This document shows, in pieces, positions 1 through 8,027 of a DNA stretch of 64,000 nucleotides (its first letter is position 1; each line of letters opens with the position of its first letter). The stretch covers positions 243,504 through 307,503 of the forward strand of contig NZ_QJHB01000004.1 in the NCBI RefSeq assembly GCF_003260275.1, written 5' to 3'. This stretch comes from Homoserinimonas sp. OAct 916. GTDB lineage: Bacteria > Actinomycetota > Actinomycetes > Actinomycetales > Microbacteriaceae. The notes beneath the pieces are model-generated. The model ran no database searches. It saw nothing but the letters and a program-made list of their open reading frames with translations, and was not told the origin of the DNA. The translations under genes and the position numbers were made by a program.

Positions 1-1
1 C

Positions 2-439
2 GTGCGGCTTCGGAGCGTCATCGCCGCCGGCGGTCTCTGGGGAGTACTGCAGGCGACGGCGGGGCTTATGCCGAATGTGGTGGCCTTCAGCGCCGTGCTG
101 GTGCTCTCCGGCTTCGCCACGCTGCTCTTCTTCACCGCAGCCAACTCGTTGATCCAACTCACCTCGAACCTGGGCATCCGCGGCCGCGTGATGAGCCTCT
201 ACGTGCTCATCATGATGGGCGGCCAAGCCCTGGGCGGACCCCTGATGGGCGTGATCGTCGAACACTTCGGAGCGCACTTCGGGATGATTGTTTCCGGGCT
301 GGTCCCCGCCGTCGCCGCCGGCATGCTCGGCGTACTCCTGGCCCGGCGGGGCGGTTTGACGCTGCACTGGAGCAGACATCATCCCCTTCAGCTGGTCGTG
401 CCGCGCCCCAGCGAAAATTCTCCTTCCCCTTTCGAGTGA
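2..439 (+). CDS. MFS transporter, C-terminal part (cut by window edge)
   Basis: The frame is open to the left edge, so only the last 145 residues or so are visible and the first codon shown is probably not the start. The visible part contains three or four hydrophobic helices. A loop with RGRVMSLYVL followed by a glycine-rich helix (GGQALGGPLMGVIVE) is typical of the second half of drug or siderophore efflux MFS proteins of the EntS type. The tail is short and polar. The substrate cannot be told. The stop lies 23 bp before the next gene start, so the two may share a transcript. Confidence 0.75.
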   Translation: MRLRSVIAAGGLWGVLQATAGLMPNVVAFSAVLVLSGFATLLFFTAANSLIQLTSNLGIRGRVMSLYVLIMMGGQALGGPLMGVIVEHFGAHFGMIVSGLVPAVAAGMLGVLLARRGGLTLHWSRHHPLQLVVPRPSENSPSPFE

Positions 440-462
440 ACCCACGGCAAAGGAGTCTTGGC

Positions 463-1413
463 ATGCTTCAACAACGGCAACTCGGCGATCTCACCGTCTC
501 CGAGATCGGACTCGGATGTGTGGGAATGTCCGCAGAGTACGGAGCCGCGCACGAGAGGAATGAGAGCGCCTCGTTGAACACCCTGGAGCGTGCGTTCGAG
601 CGTGGAATCACGTTCTACGACACGGCCGACTGTTATGGCCCATTCACCAATGAAGTTCTCCTTTCGAAATTCTTAGGCGACAAACGAGAAGACGTCGTCA
701 TCTCCACCAAGGCAGGACTGGTGCGTGAAACGGGAACGGACACGTACGTGATCAACGCCCGACCCGAGCACCTGAAGACGGCATGCACAGAATCGCTCCA
801 GCGTCTGAACATCGAGGTGGTCGATATCTACTTCCTCCACCGGGTGGATCCTTGCGTACCGATTGAAGACAGTTGGGGCGCGCTCCTGGAGCTTCAGCAA
901 GAAGGCCACGTGAAGCATCTGGGCATCTGTGAAGCCACTCGCGAGCAACTGGATGTGGTTCACCGAATGGGCGCAGTGACCGCCGTACAATCTGAGTTCT
1001 CCCTGTGGACACGCGACGCTGAAGAAGAGATCATTCCCTGGTGCGAGGCCAACGGGGCAGGTTTTGTGCCGTTTGCGCCATTGGGTCGCGGCTTCTTGAC
1101 CGGAACCATCGCATCAGCAGATTTCGACGATGACGATATCCGCTCCACCAACCCGCGGTTTGCCCGAGAAGCCATTGCCGCGAATCAAGCAATCGTGGAG
1201 GGGATCAGAACAGTGGCGACGAACCACGGCGCCACACCCGCGCAGATCGCGATCGCGTGGATCCTGGCACAGGGCGAATCGATCGTCCCGATTCCCGGCA
1301 CCAAGCAAGTCGCGTATATGGAGGAGAACGTGGGTGCGGCAACCATCGATCTCACACAAACCGATCTGGCACTACTGGAAGCGCTGCCTCCCACCGTCGG
1401 ATCCCGATACTGA
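463..1413 (+). CDS. Aldo/keto reductase
   Basis: A soluble NADPH-dependent carbonyl reductase of 316 residues with the TIM-barrel pattern of the family. The catalytic tetrad is visible as D53 and Y58 (YDTADCYG), K83 (STKAG) and H126 (YFLHRVD). The C-terminal NADP-binding part is present (PIPGTKQVAYMEENV). The ATG at 463 is preferred over the GTG at 436 because AAAGGAG sits 8 bp before it and the family normally begins close to this point. It follows the MFS gene closely. The physiological substrate is unknown; YghZ- and AKR13-like enzymes are the nearest in style. Confidence 0.9.
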   Translation: MLQQRQLGDLTVSEIGLGCVGMSAEYGAAHERNESASLNTLERAFERGITFYDTADCYGPFTNEVLLSKFLGDKREDVVISTKAGLVRETGTDTYVINARPEHLKTACTESLQRLNIEVVDIYFLHRVDPCVPIEDSWGALLELQQEGHVKHLGICEATREQLDVVHRMGAVTAVQSEFSLWTRDAEEEIIPWCEANGAGFVPFAPLGRGFLTGTIASADFDDDDIRSTNPRFAREAIAANQAIVEGIRTVATNHGATPAQIAIAWILAQGESIVPIPGTKQVAYMEENVGAATIDLTQTDLALLEALPPTVGSRY

Positions 1414-1519
1414 GCGGTTTCGCCGTGCGCGGGCCCGTTGACTTCGAGCACGCACCGGCGACGATGCGGCCGACGCAAGCCCGCCTTCACGCTCCGCGTA
1501 ATACTAGGGTGGGGGCACA

Positions 1520-1651
1520 ATGGACCACACGTGTGATTCGAACGCCATCGCCGGGGCAGCCCTGTGGCATTCGCCCAGGTTGCCAGAATCAACCCGACCC
1601 TTGACCCAGGCTCCACGGATGTCGATGACTCGTAGGCCGAAGACTCCGTGA
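1520..1651 (+). CDS. Possible small upstream ORF overlapping the permease start
   Basis: A 43-codon frame starts at an ATG preceded by a G-rich stretch (GGTGGGGG) that could act as a ribosome binding site. It stops with TGA inside the GTGA that forms the start of the permease gene. The permease itself has no obvious Shine-Dalgarno sequence, so coupling through this short frame is possible. The peptide is basic and proline-rich near its end and resembles nothing I recognise. Chance occurrence is a real alternative. Confidence 0.25.
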   Translation: MDHTCDSNAIAGAALWHSPRLPESTRPLTQAPRMSMTRRPKTP

Positions 1652-3120
1652 ACCCCCTGCTCACCCTTGCCGCCTCCGCACCGCTCCTGATCGTCTGCGG
1701 ATTGCTGGCCGCTCGGGTCAAGGCCACACCGGCAGCACTCATCGCGATCATCGTGGCGATCGCCGTCTCACTCGCGTGGTTCCCGATCGATGGGGCAACC
1801 GCACTCGACACCGCCGGAACACTCGGCCCGCTCGTGCTCGAGGTGGTATTGATCATCCTGGGTGGAGTTCTTCTCGCCGAGATACTCACCGCGTCCGGGG
1901 CGCAATCGACGATCGCACAATGGCTGACCAGCGCGTGCCGGGGTCGTGGCCGCGTCGTACTGCTGATCTCGCTCGGTGTGACACCGTTCGCCGAATCGGT
2001 CACCGGCTTCGGTCTCGGAGTGATCGTGGCCATCCCGCTACTCATCCACATCGGATTGAGCCGCACGAAGGCGGCTGTGGTGGCCCTGCTCGGACTGGTG
2101 CTCGTGCCGTGGGGGGCGCTCGCTCCCGGCACTCTCATCGCGGCCCGGCTCGGAGGCGTCGACTTCGTGGGTGTCGGGGTCTGGGGTGCCGTGTTCACCC
2201 TCCCGGTGCTGTTGATCACCACTCCGGTGGTTCTTGTGATCGCCGTCGGGCGCGTGCAGGCCCGGCGATCCATCGTCGATGCCGTCATCGCCATCGGGGT
2301 GCTGTGGTCTTCCCTCATCGCCGCGAACCTTCTGCTCGGCCCGCCGCTCGCGGGTGCCACCGCATCACTGGTAACAATTCTGGCCATTCTGCTGGTCGCC
2401 CGAATCGTGGAACGCAACCGGCTCCATGCGGACCGTACTCTTGGGCGTGCCCTGCTGCCGTACGGGGTGCTGGTTCTCGGTCTGCTCACCACCTCAGTGC
2501 TGGATCGGATGCTTCCCCTCGGCATGACGGGGCGCATCCTGGCCAGCCCCGCCCTGTGGCTGTTCGTGACCGCTGCGCTCGCTCTCAGGCTGCTGCGACT
2601 CATGCCAGACCTCGTGCCCACCCTCGTGCGCAGCAGCGCCAGGCGCGGCATTCCGGTTGCGCTCACCACCGGGCTCTTCCTCGTGCTCGGTGGCCTGATG
2701 GCAGCGAGCGGCACCAGCCTGTACCTGGCCCAGGCCGCGTCGCAGCTGGGCCCCGCCTACTTGTTGTTCATCCCCCTCATCGGCGCCATCGGCGGCTATG
2801 TCACCGGATCCAATTCCGGCTCGGCCGCCATGTTCTCGGCGAGCACCGCCCAGGCGGCGATCACCATTGGCGCAGACCCCCTCACCGCGGTGGCCGCCCA
2901 GAACGTGGCCGCATCGGCGGCCACCATGGCATCCCCTCCGCGCGTGGCGCTCGCGATGAGTGTGGCGGCCGCAACCGCCGACGCGGAGCCGGCCGCAGTG
3001 ATCGGGCATGACGCTTTGGAGTCAGAAGGGCCGCTGCGCTCAGCACCGGTGACCCAGGTCACCCTGCTGGTGGCCACCTCGATCGCGGTGACCCTCGGCC
3101 TGTGGTTGCTGGTTCTCTAA
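1648..3120 (+). CDS. L-lactate permease family transporter (LctP/LldP-like)
   Basis: An integral membrane protein of 490 residues with about 12-14 hydrophobic segments. The motif TPFAESVTGFGLG (about residues 112-124) and the later GGYVTGSNSGSAAMFS segment are hallmarks of the lactate/glycolate permease family, which imports 2-hydroxyacids with protons. It starts with GTG and lacks a clear Shine-Dalgarno sequence; a small upstream frame ends in the start codon. No lactate dehydrogenase gene lies beside it, so the substrate is inferred from the family only. Members are usually 500-560 residues, so this one is slightly short. Confidence 0.85.
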   Translation: MNPLLTLAASAPLLIVCGLLAARVKATPAALIAIIVAIAVSLAWFPIDGATALDTAGTLGPLVLEVVLIILGGVLLAEILTASGAQSTIAQWLTSACRGRGRVVLLISLGVTPFAESVTGFGLGVIVAIPLLIHIGLSRTKAAVVALLGLVLVPWGALAPGTLIAARLGGVDFVGVGVWGAVFTLPVLLITTPVVLVIAVGRVQARRSIVDAVIAIGVLWSSLIAANLLLGPPLAGATASLVTILAILLVARIVERNRLHADRTLGRALLPYGVLVLGLLTTSVLDRMLPLGMTGRILASPALWLFVTAALALRLLRLMPDLVPTLVRSSARRGIPVALTTGLFLVLGGLMAASGTSLYLAQAASQLGPAYLLFIPLIGAIGGYVTGSNSGSAAMFSASTAQAAITIGADPLTAVAAQNVAASAATMASPPRVALAMSVAAATADAEPAAVIGHDALESEGPLRSAPVTQVTLLVATSIAVTLGLWLLVL

Positions 3121-3193
3121 GCGGCCCGCGCGCCCCAGCCCCGGCGACACGGACCGCGGAACCACTGCCGCGCCGGACCGGACCGGACCGAAC

Positions 3194-3199
3194 TAGGAT
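3194..3199 (+). promoter_or_regulatory. -10 box for leaderless lipoprotein mRNA
   Basis: TAGGAT ends exactly 6 nt before the GTG at 3206, the spacing that places the transcription start on the start codon. The upstream flank holds a short CCGGA-type tandem repeat (about 3173-3190). Confidence 0.5.
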
Positions 3200-3205
3200 T
3201 CATCT

Positions 3206-4078
3206 GTGAGTCCTCGTCGACTGATCACACGGGTAGACGCTATCCTGCTCGCAAGCGTGTTGCCGCTGCTTTCAGGATGCGCTGACAGCGCCGCAACACA
3301 GTTGCCTGACGGCGTGAGCGTGAGTGTTCACCAGGGCCGGTTGGATGGGCAGGCGCGCCGCCTGCAGATACGCATCAGTAACAGCGCCGACATCCCGCTT
3401 GCCATCGATCGTTTGAGTTTCAGCTCTGCAGCGTTCACCACGGCCGCCGAGTACCCCAAAGTGCCGGTTGTCATCGCGCCCAGGGAGGCGACCAACATGC
3501 CAGTACTCCTCGGCGAGTCGGTGTGTGATGCCACGAAGACGACGCCATTCGTCACGGTAGATTTCAGTACCAGCGCAGTCCATGGCCACACCACGGTGAT
3601 CCCGGAGGACGCGCTGAACCAATTGGCTGGCGTGACGGACCGAGACTGCCTGGACGCATCGATCTCGAAAATTGCCGTGATCTCGGGGCCGACGGATCTG
3701 CGCATCCAGACCGTCAAGGGCAATCCAGTCGCCCTGATCGATTTGCAGGTCGAGCCGACCGGTGCATCAGCCAGTTTCACCCTCGTTTCAGCGCGGGACA
3801 CTCCGCTTCTGCGACTGATCGACGTGAACGACCCGCAACCGGTCTCTTTGCTTCCACTCGCCATCGAGGTGTCAGGAGAGGACTCGCCGTCCACAGTGAC
3901 CATCGCCGTGGTTCCATCGCGCTGCGACGCCCACGCGTTGGCGGACGACAAACGGGGCACGATCCTCCCGATCGACGTCGAAGCGGGTCGCCGATCCGGC
4001 GTCAGCTACTTCCCCGTGTCTGAGAAGATCAAGGCCGATCTCTACGAGTACATTCGCGAAACATGCGCAGCCCGATGA
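3206..4078 (+). CDS. Hypothetical secreted lipoprotein
   Basis: A 290-residue protein with a basic N-terminus, a hydrophobic stretch and a lipobox LLSGC, with the lipidated cysteine at about residue 25, so it should be anchored to the outer face of the membrane. The rest is soluble and rich in beta-type sequence with no recognisable catalytic motif. Several cysteines (in ESVCDATK, DRDCLD, PSRCDAH and ETCAAR) could form disulfides outside the cell. The GTG start is chosen from its -10 box. A strong hairpin follows the stop. I do not recognise the family. Confidence 0.7.
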   Translation: MSPRRLITRVDAILLASVLPLLSGCADSAATQLPDGVSVSVHQGRLDGQARRLQIRISNSADIPLAIDRLSFSSAAFTTAAEYPKVPVVIAPREATNMPVLLGESVCDATKTTPFVTVDFSTSAVHGHTTVIPEDALNQLAGVTDRDCLDASISKIAVISGPTDLRIQTVKGNPVALIDLQVEPTGASASFTLVSARDTPLLRLIDVNDPQPVSLLPLAIEVSGEDSPSTVTIAVVPSRCDAHALADDKRGTILPIDVEAGRRSGVSYFPVSEKIKADLYEYIRETCAAR

Positions 4079-4094
4079 GAGAAGAAATGACGAA

Positions 4095-4122
4095 GCCCCC
4101 ACGATGGCGAGATCGTGGGGGC
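4095..4122. terminator. Strong 11-bp hairpin terminator between the lipoprotein gene and the att site
   Basis: GCCCCCACGAT and its exact complement ATCGTGGGGGC are separated by a 6-nt loop. It ends the lipoprotein transcript. Because the left att copy follows 5 bp later, it was probably also the terminator downstream of tRNA-Met before the element inserted. Confidence 0.7.
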
Positions 4123-4127
4123 CTGTC

Positions 4128-4162
4128 GTAGCGGGGGCGGGACTCGAACCCGCGACAACACG
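4128..4162. repeat. Distal attachment site: 35-bp copy of the tRNA-Met 3' part
   Basis: These 35 bases are identical to 9860-9894, which cover the acceptor end, the T arm and part of the variable/anticodon side of tRNA-Met on the minus strand. After the last shared base the two copies diverge at once and this one does not continue into a tRNA. It is the far boundary of the integrated element. Confidence 0.9.
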
Positions 4163-4375
4163 TTTGTGTCTGACCAACCTTTTCCGCGCTGTTGCGTTCT
4201 CCGCAAACTCGAATAATCTCGATCTGACTAGGTGTTTCTTGTGACGTACAGGATTACTATATCAAATCAGCACGGCTCGCCTAGACCGATCTAGAGCGAA
4301 TAAACGTTGAATAAACGTGCGCGTATCGAGTCCGGGTCACCTGCCCGAATGAGCCCGGCACTTCGCTTGGTTTCG
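4163..4375. other. AT-richer non-coding arm of the integrated element
   Basis: I see no gene in this 213-bp stretch. Its base composition is clearly more AT-rich than the flanking chromosome. It contains the paired GAATAAACGT repeats annotated separately and a short palindrome CTAGACCGATCTAG near 4281-4294. Confidence 0.6.
4297..4318. repeat. Putative integrase arm-type sites, distal end
   Basis: Two copies of GAATAAACGT lie 11 bp apart (4298 and 4309). The 19-bp stretch cgaataaacgttgaataaa recurs in the same orientation at 9776-9794 near the other end of the element. Short direct repeats lying close to both attachment cores are what tyrosine integrases use as arm sites. Confidence 0.6.
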
Positions 4376-5101
4376 TCATCCGAACTGTGCCGCCACGCGT
4401 AGACGGTCGAGACCCTCCGCGGCGCCTGCGGCGCTCGTGGCCAAGGGGTCCGTCATGGCAGCCTCGTATGCCGTGAACAGCTTGTCCCTCTCCTTGCGGT
4501 TCAGTCCGTCGCCCACCCGGTCCGAGATCCGGATCAACGAGGAGAGAATAGCGAGATCTTGTAGGTGGCGGCCGCGTAGAGGATCTCTCGTGATGCCATA
4601 CGCAAATGCTTTCCCCAGTAGCGCTCCCTGAAGTGTTGGACGATAAACCGTCGCTACCTCACGCAGATGTAAGACCTCGAGCGGCTCAGCACGGTCAAGG
4701 ACGTTCTGGGCACCCGGTGTTTCAAGAGTCGTCCCGCCACGCACGCCAATGCGCTTGGCGCGGGCACCGATCCCCTCAGGGAGCAGAATGTCGATCTGGC
4801 CCTCTCCATCAGTCCACCGGTGCTGATGGCCCCGCCAATCCTCACCATCCGGCTCGAAGCCGCAGTCGACCAGTGCCTGAGTGAACTCCCGCATGATGGT
4901 CGGGTGAGCTCGGATATCGAGCACGGCATCGCCATCATCGGTCGGACGCATGGGGTCGCTCTGGCGCTCCCAGCACCACAACTGGACCATTTGGCCGCCG
5001 ATGAGGCACCAGCCGCCTCGGACAATCTTCGCCACGGCGATAATTCCACGCCATGACGCCTCTTGCTTCGTCGTCATGGCGGGCAACGTCAGCGGCGCCA
5101 T
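4376..5101 (-). CDS. AbiEii-like nucleotidyltransferase, probable toxin
   Basis: A 241-residue protein with the signature of the minimal nucleotidyltransferase fold: a GG pair in CLIGGQMVQLW (G35, G36), an acidic cluster DDGDAVLDIR (D55, D56, D58, D62) and a third acidic site in GQIDILLPEG (D104). In AbiE-type type IV toxin-antitoxin or abortive infection modules such proteins are the toxin and transfer nucleotides to RNA. The ATG at 5101 overlaps the end of the upstream HTH gene by 13 bp and has a GAAGGG ribosome binding site, so the two are translationally coupled. A longer in-frame start at 5155 is less likely. The exact family is inferred from motifs and context. Confidence 0.7.
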   Translation of the reverse strand: MAPLTLPAMTTKQEASWRGIIAVAKIVRGGWCLIGGQMVQLWCWERQSDPMRPTDDGDAVLDIRAHPTIMREFTQALVDCGFEPDGEDWRGHQHRWTDGEGQIDILLPEGIGARAKRIGVRGGTTLETPGAQNVLDRAEPLEVLHLREVATVYRPTLQGALLGKAFAYGITRDPLRGRHLQDLAILSSLIRISDRVGDGLNRKERDKLFTAYEAAMTDPLATSAAGAAEGLDRLRVAAQFG

Positions 5102-5745
5102 TGGACACCCTTCAATAGTTCGAGCGCGCGGCCATCCTCGCGTGGACGATTCCAATCGACAAGGTCGGCAATCACCAGCCCCAGAAGGACAGGCCTGGCA
5201 GGTCTTTTCGCGACGACATGTAGGCGAATGTTCGGTGATGAAGACCTGATCAGCAAGTTGTCTTGCACGAAGCGATCCAGGTCAGTAACCCCGATGTACC
5301 CTTCGAACTCGGCGGAGACCGAGAGCCCCGCACGCGGGTCACTGATTCCGGATGCCACAACTCTCGAGTCTGCGGCAATCTCCGGGATGTCTAACGTATT
5401 TGCGGCAACCTCCACCGCGTTGATCTGGCGCGCGCGCATCCAGGAATAAAGCAGTCGCAGTGGATCATCGTCATCGCGAAGGCGCTCGATATACGTGCCG
5501 AGAAAGAAGCGCTCTTGGGCGTCAAGGTCGCGCAGTTCCTTGCCCGACATCGCGTTGACGAGCAGCCCGGCCATCTTGGAACTCAACGGTCGACGATTCG
5601 CCACCCGCTGATTCACCTCGCCCTGCTGGATCACCCACGATCTACCGACGCGCTGAGCAGCGACCTGACCGGAATTGATCATTGTAAGCGCACGCTGCCG
5701 AGACACCCCACGGGCCTTGGCGAACTCGGCGACACTCAGCTGCAT
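5089..5745 (-). CDS. HTH-domain protein, probable antitoxin and autorepressor
   Basis: The 218-residue product begins with a helix-turn-helix of excisionase/MerR type (SVAEFAKARGVSRQRALTMI, residues 4-23) followed by QVAAQRVGRSWVI. The rest is an unrecognised alpha/beta domain. It is the first gene of a two-gene unit with the nucleotidyltransferase, the usual antitoxin-toxin order of AbiE-like systems. The ATG at 5745 is chosen because TATAAT lies 6 nt upstream, giving a leaderless mRNA. A GTCGAACGAC palindrome overlaps the promoter spacer and could be its operator. Function is inferred from organisation, not from a recognised antitoxin domain. Confidence 0.65.
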   Translation of the reverse strand: MQLSVAEFAKARGVSRQRALTMINSGQVAAQRVGRSWVIQQGEVNQRVANRRPLSSKMAGLLVNAMSGKELRDLDAQERFFLGTYIERLRDDDDPLRLLYSWMRARQINAVEVAANTLDIPEIAADSRVVASGISDPRAGLSVSAEFEGYIGVTDLDRFVQDNLLIRSSSPNIRLHVVAKRPARPVLLGLVIADLVDWNRPREDGRALELLKGVQWRR

Positions 5746-5751
5746 TGAACA

Positions 5752-5780
5752 ATTATAGTCGTTCGACAATAGAAGCTCAA
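5752..5780 (-). promoter_or_regulatory. Near-consensus promoter of the toxin-antitoxin pair
   Basis: On the minus strand TTGAGC (5775-5780), a 17-bp spacer and TATAAT (5752-5757) lie 6 nt before the ATG at 5745. The palindrome GTCGAACGAC sits in the spacer next to the -10 box. This is one of the closest matches to a consensus sigma-70 promoter in the window. Confidence 0.75.
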
Positions 5781-5804
5781 TGCTCGCATCAATCGCTCTT
5801 TGCG

Positions 5805-6752
5805 TACCTTCGGGCCGACGAGGTCGGCGTCGATGTCATCGCGGTAGGAGAGCATCACCGGCGGGAGTTTGCGATCTCGGCGCCAGACACCCTGCTGGCC
5901 GGCATCGCCACCGCAACGAAGAACATCCGTCTCTCCTCGGGCGTCACGGTACTTTCCTCCGACGACCCCGTGCGGGTCTTTCAGCGCTTCGCGACCGTCG
6001 ACGCACTCTCGAATGGGCGTGCCGAAGTGATCCTCGGGCGCGGATCGTTTACCGAATCCTTCCCGCTGTTCGGTTACGACCTGTCCGATTATGAGGTGCT
6101 CTTCGACGAGAAGATCGACCTTTTCCATAAACTCCTAGACGAAAAGCCGGTGACCTGGGAAGGGACAACTCGTGCCGCCTTGCATGAGGCCGACGTATTC
6201 CCGAAGACAGAGTCGGGGCGGTTGAAGACCTGGGTCGGTGTGGGTGGCTCACCGCAGTCGGTGATCCGCACCGCAAACTACGGCTTCCGGCTCATGCTCG
6301 CCGTTATCGGCGGCTCCCCAGAGCGTTTCGTGCCGTACATTGATCTGTATCGTCGCGCGACCGAGCAGTTCGGAACGACCGCCCACCCGGTGGGCTTGCA
6401 CTCCCCCGGGTTCATCGCCGACACTGACGAGCAGGCAAAAGAAATAGTTTTCGAGGACTACAAGGCAATGCGTGACAAGATCGGCGCGGACCGCGGCTGG
6501 CCACCTATGCGCCGCGCGGAGTTCGAATCCGAGGCCGCCCACGGCTCGCTCTACATTGGTTCCCCCGAAACGGTGGCCAAAAAGATTGCGAAAACGATCA
6601 GCACCTTGGGCATCGGTCGCTTTGACCTCATCTACAGCGGCGGCGCTGTTCCCGCCAGCGACCGCCTGCGCGCCGTGGAACTGTACGGCACGAAGGTGAT
6701 CCCGATGGTGCGCGAGCTCCTCGCCGACCAACGCGCGAGTGGAGAAAAATGA
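5805..6752 (+). pseudogene. LLM-class flavin oxidoreductase, 5'-truncated
   Basis: From about 5808 the frame matches luciferase-like monooxygenases from an internal point (LRADEVGVDVIAVGEHHR, then TVLSSDDPVRVFQRF) to a normal C-terminus. The family usually has some 45-50 more residues at the N-terminus, including the first beta strand. Upstream of 5805 the sequence instead belongs to the promoter of the divergent toxin-antitoxin pair. The nominal ATG at 5745 coincides with that promoter region and is probably not used. Insertion of the pair, or a deletion, removed the start. The next gene overlaps its stop by 4 bp. Confidence 0.7.
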
Positions 6753-7411
6753 TGAACGACTCCGCAATACTAGGCGGAACGATTGGAATTCTCGGGGCCG
6801 GTAAGGTCGGCACCGTGCTCGCCCGCCTGGCGATGTCTGCCGGCTATCGGGTATTGATCGCCGGATCGGGAGACCCCGCGAAAATTTCGCTCACAGTCGA
6901 TGTCTTGACCCCGGGTGCGACAGCGGTATGGGCAGCGGATGCTGCCAGCGCTGCCGACATCGTCATCCTTGCTCTCCCGCTTGGTAAGTACCGCACTCTG
7001 CCGGTCGCGGAGCTGGCGGGAAAGCTCGTCATCGATACGATGAACTACTGGTGGGAGACCGACGGTATCCGGGACGAACTGAGTGACCCCCGAACCTCGA
7101 GCAGCGAGATTGTGCAGGAGTTCCTGCCGGAGTCACGAGTGGTCAAGGCGCTCAACCATATGGGCTATCACGACCTGGACGACGGGTCCCGAGGCCCCGA
7201 TGCTGACGAACGAAAAGCGATCGCCATCGCAGGCGGCGACGAGGTAGGGGTGGTTGCCTCATTTGTGGATGAGTTGGGTTTCGATCCGCTCATCCTCGGT
7301 AGCCTCGCCGAGGGTGCGCGTCTGCAGCCCGGCAACGCTGCATTCGGTGCCAATCTCCCGGAAGAAGAACTTGCCGCACTCCTCGGCCGCCGCACAGCAG
7401 CCACAGCCTGA
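6749..7411 (+). CDS. F420/NADP-type oxidoreductase (NAD(P)-binding)
   Basis: A 220-residue Rossmann protein with [16 protein letters not shown] near the N-terminus, of the family of F420H2:NADP+ oxidoreductases and related NADPH-dependent F420 reductases. The central [12 protein letters not shown] and the late [14 protein letters not shown] segments fit that family. ATGATG at 6749 overlaps the stop of the truncated flavin oxidoreductase, and a TGGAG sequence lies just upstream, so the two were one operon. With its partner broken, its present role is uncertain, but the frame is intact. Confidence 0.75.
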   Translation: MMNDSAILGGTIGILGAGKVGTVLARLAMSAGYRVLIAGSGDPAKISLTVDVLTPGATAVWAADAASAADIVILALPLGKYRTLPVAELAGKLVIDTMNYWWETDGIRDELSDPRTSSSEIVQEFLPESRVVKALNHMGYHDLDDGSRGPDADERKAIAIAGGDEVGVVASFVDELGFDPLILGSLAEGARLQPGNAAFGANLPEEELAALLGRRTAATA

Positions 7412-7445
7412 GTGATACTTCGGCGGTGATTGCCCGTGGGGCACG

Positions 7446-7913
7446 TCACAGTGTCGCCTCACCATGCGGCCGGCTCTGGCTGCCGGTCACGGTGCGCACG
7501 AACGCCGTGTCAACCGATCTGACGATTGATCCGTCATCATCGACGAGTGATACGTGGATCTGTCTACCCGAGTCCTGCCGTACCGGCAGAATCTCACGCG
7601 GTTTGTTTGACACCAGGTGCTCGTCACCCCACTGCTGCAACGAAATCAACACGGTCAACAATTCTTGGCCAGCAACCGTGCGATCGTATGCGTGACGTGT
7701 GCGCTGGCCCGCCTTCTGGTACGGAACCTTCTCGAAGATGCCGTACGTCACGAGTGATTTCAGTCGCACGCTGAGCACGTCAATCGCAATGCCCAGAGCG
7801 TCACGAAACTCCTCGAACGTACGTCGACCCAAAAAGGATGAACGCAGGATCAGGTAAGTCCACGGATCGCTGAGAACTCCGAGAGTTCGCGTGATCCCAC
7901 ACGAGCTTTCCAT
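7446..7913 (-). CDS. HxlR-family transcriptional regulator
   Basis: A 155-residue winged-helix regulator. The N-terminal CGITRTLGVLSDPWTYLILRSSFLGRRTFEEF segment, with a cysteine at residue 5 and the W-T-LILR core, is diagnostic of HxlR/MarR-like redox or aldehyde regulators. It is divergent from the broken MFS gene at 8028 and convergent with the oxidoreductase. The usual target of such a regulator is the divergent neighbour, here no longer functional. Confidence 0.85.
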   Translation of the reverse strand: MESSCGITRTLGVLSDPWTYLILRSSFLGRRTFEEFRDALGIAIDVLSVRLKSLVTYGIFEKVPYQKAGQRTRHAYDRTVAGQELLTVLISLQQWGDEHLVSNKPREILPVRQDSGRQIHVSLVDDDGSIVRSVDTAFVRTVTGSQSRPHGEATL

Positions 7914-8027
7914 GGCATCCGCGACAGTTTTGACTTTGGCGGCATCCTCCCACCATATCCGGACTTGCTATTTCAAGTCAGCAAGTTGGATTGGGGACAC
8001 CAACGTGGATGGTCGACAGGAGTGTTC

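Noticed and set aside
1185..2714. 509-codon open frame on the minus strand across the permease
   Set aside because: It is antisense to a clear permease gene, consists of Arg/Ser/Thr/Ala-rich sequence typical of GC-rich shadow frames, and has no domain pattern.
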